Below are positions 31,813 to 35,188 of a DNA stretch of 35,188 nt, one piece after another. The notes under the pieces are model-generated. The model saw only the letters and a program-made list of their open reading frames with translations. It ran no database searches and was not told where the DNA came from. This stretch comes from CAZPGL01 sp964586175 (GTDB lineage: Bacteria; Actinomycetota; Acidimicrobiia; Acidimicrobiales; MedAcidi-G1), in the NCBI GenBank assembly GCA_964586175.1, contig CAZPGL010000022.1, positions 1 to 35,188 of the forward strand. Reading direction: 5' to 3'. The translations under genes and the position numbers were made by a program. Numbering within the stretch: the first letter of the stretch is position 1; each line of letters opens with the position of its first letter.

Positions 31813-33282
31813 TCAGCCGACCCGGGCCATGTTGGCGAACCGGGTGTACTGGGGGAGGAACGCCAGACGCACCGTGCCGGTCGGTCCGTTGCGGTGCTTG
31901 GCGACGATGATCTCGGCGGTCCCCATGTCGGGGCTGTCCGGGTTGTACACCTCGTCGCGGTAGATGAACGCCACGATGTCGGCATCCTGTTCGATCGAGC
32001 CCGACTCCCTCAGGTCGGACAGCATCGGCCGCTTGTCCTGCCGGATCTCGAGCCCACGGGACAGCTGGGACAGGCCGATCACCGGGGTCTCGAGCTCCCT
32101 GGCCAGGATCTTGAGGCCCCGACTGATCTCGGACACCTCGACCTGACGGCTCTCGGCCGTGGATCGACCGGTCATGAGCTGCAGATAGTCGACGATGATG
32201 ACCCCCACCTTGCCGACCCGGCTCTTCAGCCGCCGGGCCTTGGCCCGGATCTCCATGATCGAGGTGTTGGGGTTGTCGTCGATCCAGATCGGTGCCTCGG
32301 CCAGATGGCCCACACCATGGCTGATGCGGGACCAGTCGCTCTCGGTGAGGTTGCCGTTGCGGACGTTCTTGGAATCGACCCGGGCCGTCGAGCACAGGAT
32401 GCGCTGGCTCAACTCCAGCTGGCTCATCTCGAGGGAGAACAACAGCACCGGCAACCCGGCCTCGACGGCCACGTGGGCGGCGATGCCCAGGGCGAAGGAG
32501 GTCTTGCCCATGGCCGGGCGGGCACCCACGATCATGAGGTTGTTGTCCTGGAGCCCCGACAGGAGTTCGTCGAAGTCCTTGTAGCCGCTCGGGGTCCCCG
32601 TGATGTCCTCGTTCTGTTCGAACAGGTACTCGAGGCGGTCCAGGTTGGCGTCGAGGAGGTCGCGGATCTGGGCCATCGAGTCGGTGACCCGGCCCTGGCC
32701 CACCTGGAACACCAGGTTCTCGGCCTCGTCGACGGCCTTGACGACATCGTCGGGCCGGCCGTAGCCGATCTCGGCGATCTCGTTGGCGGCACCGATGAGC
32801 CCCCGGAGCGTGGCGTGCTCGTAAACGATGCGGGCGTACTTGCCGGCCGCCGACGTCGCCGGCGTCGAGGCCTGCAACTCCAGCAGCAGACCGGGCCCGC
32901 CGATCTGATCGAGCAACCCGGCCCGGGTGAGGGTCTCGGCGACGGTGACCGGGTCGGCCGGTTCGCCTGACGAGTAGAGCGTGCAGATGGCGTCGAACAC
33001 GTGGCCGTGCGACGGCTTGTAGAAGTGCTCGGCCTCGACAGCCTCGATGGCGTCGGCGATGGCGTCGCGTGACAACAGCATGGCACCCAGCAGCGAGGCC
33101 TCGGCGTCCAAGTTGTGGGGCGGCACCCGCCCGACGCCGCCTCGACCGCCCGAGCGCGACTCACGACGCGGTGGCTCGTCGTAGGCCGGCGGCGGCTCCT
33201 CCAGGGGTGGCTCCTCAGGCAGGGGCTCCTGGGCGGCCGGGGCGGCCTCGTCCGGTTCTGGTTGGTCCACTGGGTCGCTCAC
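31813..33282 (-). CDS. dnaB: Replicative DNA helicase DnaB
   Basis: 489 aa hexameric 5'-3' helicase. The N-terminal DnaB domain (VPPHNLDAEASLLGAMLLS, from about residue 53), a linker, and the RecA-like C-terminal domain with Walker A GARPAMGKTS (253-262), Walker B VIIVDYLQLM, and DLRESGSIEQDADIV. Unusual is a 50-residue acidic/proline-rich N-terminal extension (PEPDEAAPAAQEPLPEEPP). No intein interrupts Walker A, where DnaB inteins usually insert. GTG start at 33282. Downstream of rplI, as in many bacteria. Confidence 0.97.
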   Translation of the reverse strand: MSDPVDQPEPDEAAPAAQEPLPEEPPLEEPPPAYDEPPRRESRSGGRGGVGRVPPHNLDAEASLLGAMLLSRDAIADAIEAVEAEHFYKPSHGHVFDAICTLYSSGEPADPVTVAETLTRAGLLDQIGGPGLLLELQASTPATSAAGKYARIVYEHATLRGLIGAANEIAEIGYGRPDDVVKAVDEAENLVFQVGQGRVTDSMAQIRDLLDANLDRLEYLFEQNEDITGTPSGYKDFDELLSGLQDNNLMIVGARPAMGKTSFALGIAAHVAVEAGLPVLLFSLEMSQLELSQRILCSTARVDSKNVRNGNLTESDWSRISHGVGHLAEAPIWIDDNPNTSIMEIRAKARRLKSRVGKVGVIIVDYLQLMTGRSTAESRQVEVSEISRGLKILARELETPVIGLSQLSRGLEIRQDKRPMLSDLRESGSIEQDADIVAFIYRDEVYNPDSPDMGTAEIIVAKHRNGPTGTVRLAFLPQYTRFANMARVG

Positions 33283-33375
33283 CGCTCCCGCCCCGAGTCC
33301 GTGGGGGCGTCAATGTCGCAAGTCAGTGTGCCTGGCGGCGCCTGTGAATCACCAGAGGGAAATCTCCCGAAATCC

Positions 33376-33450
33376 GGTGGAAAAGCAGGCGCGTGACGGT
33401 GGATGGCGCTGGGGATTCCGTTGTGGATGATGGTCGACGGCTGTGGACGA
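33376..33450. promoter_or_regulatory. Four DnaA-box-like sites between rplI and dnaB
   Basis: GGTGGAAAA (33376), GGTGGATGG (33398), TGTGGATGA (33422) and TGTGGACGA (33442), all in one orientation, starts spaced 22, 24 and 20 bp. The last two are 8/9 matches to TTATCCACA and TTGTCCACA on the minus strand; the first two are weaker. They lie upstream of dnaB in a 179-bp gap that otherwise holds no gene. Confidence 0.35.
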
Positions 33451-33461
33451 CCGGCCATCGC

Positions 33462-33908
33462 TCAGTCCTCGGGCAGAACCTCGACGCTCACCGGCACCGC
33501 CACCTCGGGGTGGAGACGGACGGTGAACTCGTGGGTCCCGAGATCCTTGACGGTCTCACCCTGCACCTGCTGGCGGTCGACGTCGACGCCGGCCTGGGCG
33601 GCCAGCGCGGTGGCCACCTCGACGGCCCCGACCGAACCGAACAGACGACCCTCGTCGGACGCCTTCGCCGAGGTGGTCACCACGACGCCGGCCAGGCGAC
33701 CGGCGATGGCCTCAGCCGCGGACCGGTCGGCCGCTGACCGTGCGGCGCGCTTGCGCTGCATGGCCTCGGCCTGAGAGGCGATACCACCCGTGGCCTCGAC
33801 GGCCAGTCCCTTGGGTACCAGATAGTTCCGGGCGTAGCCGCGGGCCACATCGACCACGTCGCCGACGAGCCCCAGCCCATCGACATCGGAGCGCAGCAGC
33901 ACCTTCAT
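33462..33908 (-). CDS. rplI: 50S ribosomal protein L9
   Basis: 148 aa, normal length. N-terminal domain MKVLLRSDVDGLGLVGDVVDVARGYARNYLVPKGLAVEAT with the signature G-GDVV-V--GYARNYLVPKGLA, central helix AEAMQRKRAARSAADRSAAEAIAGRL, C-terminal domain ending VEVLPED. ATG at 33908 overlaps the rpsR stop by 4 bp (ATGA). Confidence 0.97.
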   Translation of the reverse strand: MKVLLRSDVDGLGLVGDVVDVARGYARNYLVPKGLAVEATGGIASQAEAMQRKRAARSAADRSAAEAIAGRLAGVVVTTSAKASDEGRLFGSVGAVEVATALAAQAGVDVDRQQVQGETVKDLGTHEFTVRLHPEVAVPVSVEVLPED

Positions 33909-34375
33909 TCGGCCACCGCCTCGGTCTCGACGGCCTCGGTCTCGACGGCCTCGGTCTCGACGGCCTCGGCCGCGACATCGGCCGTCCCGTCGACGTGCTC
34001 GTCACCGGGGGCCAGACCCTGCTCGTCCTCGGACCCGGGCGGCGGAGCCGACGGGCGGGGCGGCGGGCCATCGGCCCGGGCACTGCGGTCGTCGTTGCGA
34101 CGTTCGCGACGCTGAGTGGTGACACGGCTGGTGTAGGGCAGCAGGGCCATCTCACGGGCGTTCTTGACGGCCCGGGCGACCTCGCGCTGCTGGCGGGAAT
34201 CGTTGCCGCTCACCCGACGGGCCCGGATCTTGGACCGGTCGGACACGAACTTGCGCAGCAGGTCGGTGTCCTTGTAGTCGACGTACTCGACCTTGGCGAT
34301 GGTCAGCGCGCTGACCTTCTTCTTGCTACGTCGTGCGTTGTCGCGGTTCTTGACGCGGCGGGGGGGACGGGCCAT
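33905..34375 (-). CDS. rpsR: 30S ribosomal protein S18 with long acidic C-terminal tail
   Basis: 156 aa instead of the usual 75-90. Residues 1-85 are S18 (YVDYKDTDLLRKFVSDRSKIRARRVSGNDSRQQREVARAVKNAREMALLPY, split by function). It is the zinc-free form: the CxxC and C positions of zinc-type S18 are Ser/Ala/Asp here. After residue 95 there is an Arg-rich stretch, then a Pro-rich stretch, then a Glu-rich tail whose last 20 residues repeat EAVET and end AVAE. S18 normally pairs with S6 on the 30S platform. The tail is likely to be flexible and exposed. ATG at 34375 shares one base with the ssb stop. Confidence 0.95.
   Translation of the reverse strand: MARPPRRVKNRDNARRSKKKVSALTIAKVEYVDYKDTDLLRKFVSDRSKIRARRVSGNDSRQQREVARAVKNAREMALLPYTSRVTTQRRERRNDDRSARADGPPPRPSAPPPGSEDEQGLAPGDEHVDGTADVAAEAVETEAVETEAVETEAVAE
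33919..33970. repeat. 15-bp in-frame tandem repeat in the rpsR tail
   Basis: CCTCGGTCTCGACGG repeats at 33919, 33934, 33949, with a diverged fourth copy at 33964. It codes for the five-residue unit EAVET on the minus strand. The period keeps the frame, so tail length could vary between strains. Confidence 0.9.
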
Positions 34376-34797
34376 CAGAACGGCTCCTCATCGGTCGGGA
34401 AGTTGCTGGCGGGGGCGGCGGCCGGACGGCTGCCGCCGGCGTCGTCACCCCGGGCGTTCTTGGTGATCTCGGCGGTCGCCCACCGGAGGCTGGGGGCCAC
34501 CTCGTCGGCGATGATCTCGACCTTCGAGCGGCGCTCACCCTCCTGGTTCTCCCAGGAGCGCTGATCGAGCCGGCCGTACACGACGACCCGGCTGCCCTTG
34601 GTCAACGACTCGGCGACGTTCTCGGCCAGATCGCGCCAGCAGGTGACGTCGAAGAACGAGGTCTCGTCCTCGCCGTTCTGGCTGCGGCGGTTCCAGGCCA
34701 GGCCGAAGTTGGTGACGGCTGCGCCGCTCGGGGTGAACCGCAGCTCGGGGTCGCGGGTGATGTTGCCCACGACGGTGACGTTGTTGTCGAATGCCAT
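34375..34797 (-). CDS. ssb: Single-stranded DNA-binding protein
   Basis: 140 aa. OB fold from MAFDNNVTVVGNITRDPELRFTPSG to about residue 105 (FFDVTCWRDLAENVAESLTKGSRVVVYGRL), a Gly/Ala/Pro linker and the acidic tip DEEPF that docks repair and replication partners. ATG at 34797 is chosen by AAGGGAG 7 nt upstream and homology; an upstream in-frame start at 34842 would add a non-conserved Arg-rich peptide. The OB part is short compared with primary SSBs of some actinobacteria. Confidence 0.95.
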   Translation of the reverse strand: MAFDNNVTVVGNITRDPELRFTPSGAAVTNFGLAWNRRSQNGEDETSFFDVTCWRDLAENVAESLTKGSRVVVYGRLDQRSWENQEGERRSKVEIIADEVAPSLRWATAEITKNARGDDAGGSRPAAAPASNFPTDEEPF

Positions 34798-34813
34798 GTC
34801 GTTACTCCCTTGC

Positions 34814-35170
34814 TCAACCGGCCTCGGCCGGCGCGGCCTCACCGAGCAGACCGCGGCGGGCGGCCTCGTCGTCGGGAAGGCGCATGATCTTGTGGCGGAC
34901 CACCTCGGAGCGGTCTGCGAGTCGCAGGATGCGATCGGTGGAGGCCAGGTCGTTGGCCTCGGTCACCACCTCGAGGACGACGTACACGCCTTCCCACTTG
35001 TGGTTGATCCGGTAGGCGAAACGGCGACGGCCCCACGGCTCGGCATCGAGCACGGTGGCCACCCGGCCGCCTTCGGCCTCGATGGCGGCGGTGGCCTTGG
35101 CCAGGCTCGCCGTGACGGCTTCCTCGTCGAGGTCGCCGTCGAAGATGATCATGAGTTCGTAGGCCCGCAT
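34814..35170 (-). CDS. rpsF: 30S ribosomal protein S6
   Basis: 118 aa. MRAYELMIIFDGDLDEEAV start and the motif WGRRRFAYRINHKWEGVYVVLEV identify S6. The ATG at 35170 gives the conserved N-terminus; a GTG at 35179 in frame is also possible, since AGGAGGTGA (35180-35188) is 12 nt before the ATG and only 3 nt before the GTG. The C-terminus ends EAAPAEAG. It does not have the terminal Glu-Glu that E. coli RimK extends. First visible gene of the rpsF-ssb-rpsR-rplI-dnaB cluster. Confidence 0.96.
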   Translation of the reverse strand: MRAYELMIIFDGDLDEEAVTASLAKATAAIEAEGGRVATVLDAEPWGRRRFAYRINHKWEGVYVVLEVVTEANDLASTDRILRLADRSEVVRHKIMRLPDDEAARRGLLGEAAPAEAG

Positions 35171-35188
35171 GGCAGGCACTCACCTCCT

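Noticed and set aside
31813..33282. Intein in dnaB
   Set aside because: Walker A and all C-terminal motifs are continuous and the length (489 aa) is explained by the N-terminal acidic extension alone.
33919..33970. Possible CRISPR-like or regulatory repeat array
   Set aside because: The units are contiguous 15-bp copies without spacers and translate into a clean repeated peptide in rpsR.
1..35188. Mobile elements, integrases, phage or defence genes
   Set aside because: All gene-sized frames are accounted for by metabolic, transport, regulatory or housekeeping genes. No transposase motif, terminal repeat or attachment site was seen next to the tRNA.

Overview
The window is a gene-dense, very GC-rich bacterial chromosome segment. 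It most resembles a free-living, probably aquatic, actinobacterium of the Acidimicrobiia type. The lineage is an inference: it rests on the high G+C, many GTG/TTG starts, several apparent leaderless starts with a TANNNT -10 box 6-8 nt before the start codon, a mycobacterial-type dCTP deaminase, and a catabolic gene mix of acyl-CoA, amidohydrolase, sulfatase and PhyH-type genes. No transposase, integrase, phage gene, CRISPR array or rRNA was seen. One tRNA, Gly(CCC), is present.

Left part (1-9720): the 3' end of an Fe-S oxidoreductase (1-1047). Then comes a minus-strand series: a half-size VOC protein, a PhnZ/MIOX-like HD protein, a ureohydrolase and dcd (3527 to 1075). Upstream lie a formylglycine-type sulfatase and an ALDH7-type semialdehyde dehydrogenase (6813 to 3790). 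Next is a divergent glutamylation-type locus: a RimK ATP-grasp ligase carrying a C-terminal TrkA/RCK_C domain on the minus strand, facing a RimB-like aspartyl/zinc protease and an M14-type deacylase on the plus strand. It is followed by tRNA-Gly.

Middle part (9760-22639): a PhyH dioxygenase plus nitroreductase pair diverges from a proline-racemase-family enzyme plus an ornithine-cyclodeaminase-family reductase (a proline/hydroxyproline module). These converge on a complete five-gene dipeptide/oligopeptide ABC importer (minus, 19281 to 13274), whose 198-bp upstream region holds three perfect inverted repeats. A fused class II aldolase/SDR diverges from a D-2-hydroxyacid dehydrogenase.

Right part (22649-30384): an SDR and two paralogous amidohydrolase-2 proteins lie divergent to a TetR regulator with a palindromic operator. 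Downstream on the plus strand are a MOSC protein, a PaaK-like CoA ligase and an acyl-CoA dehydrogenase.

Far right (30402-35188): an MscS channel, a small membrane protein, and the conserved rpsF-ssb-rpsR-rplI-dnaB replication/ribosome cluster (minus strand). S18 carries an unusual long, acidic, Glu-rich repeat tail. S6 lacks the C-terminal Glu-Glu that RimK extends in E. coli. Together with the RimK locus 26 kb away, this is the most interesting theme of the window.
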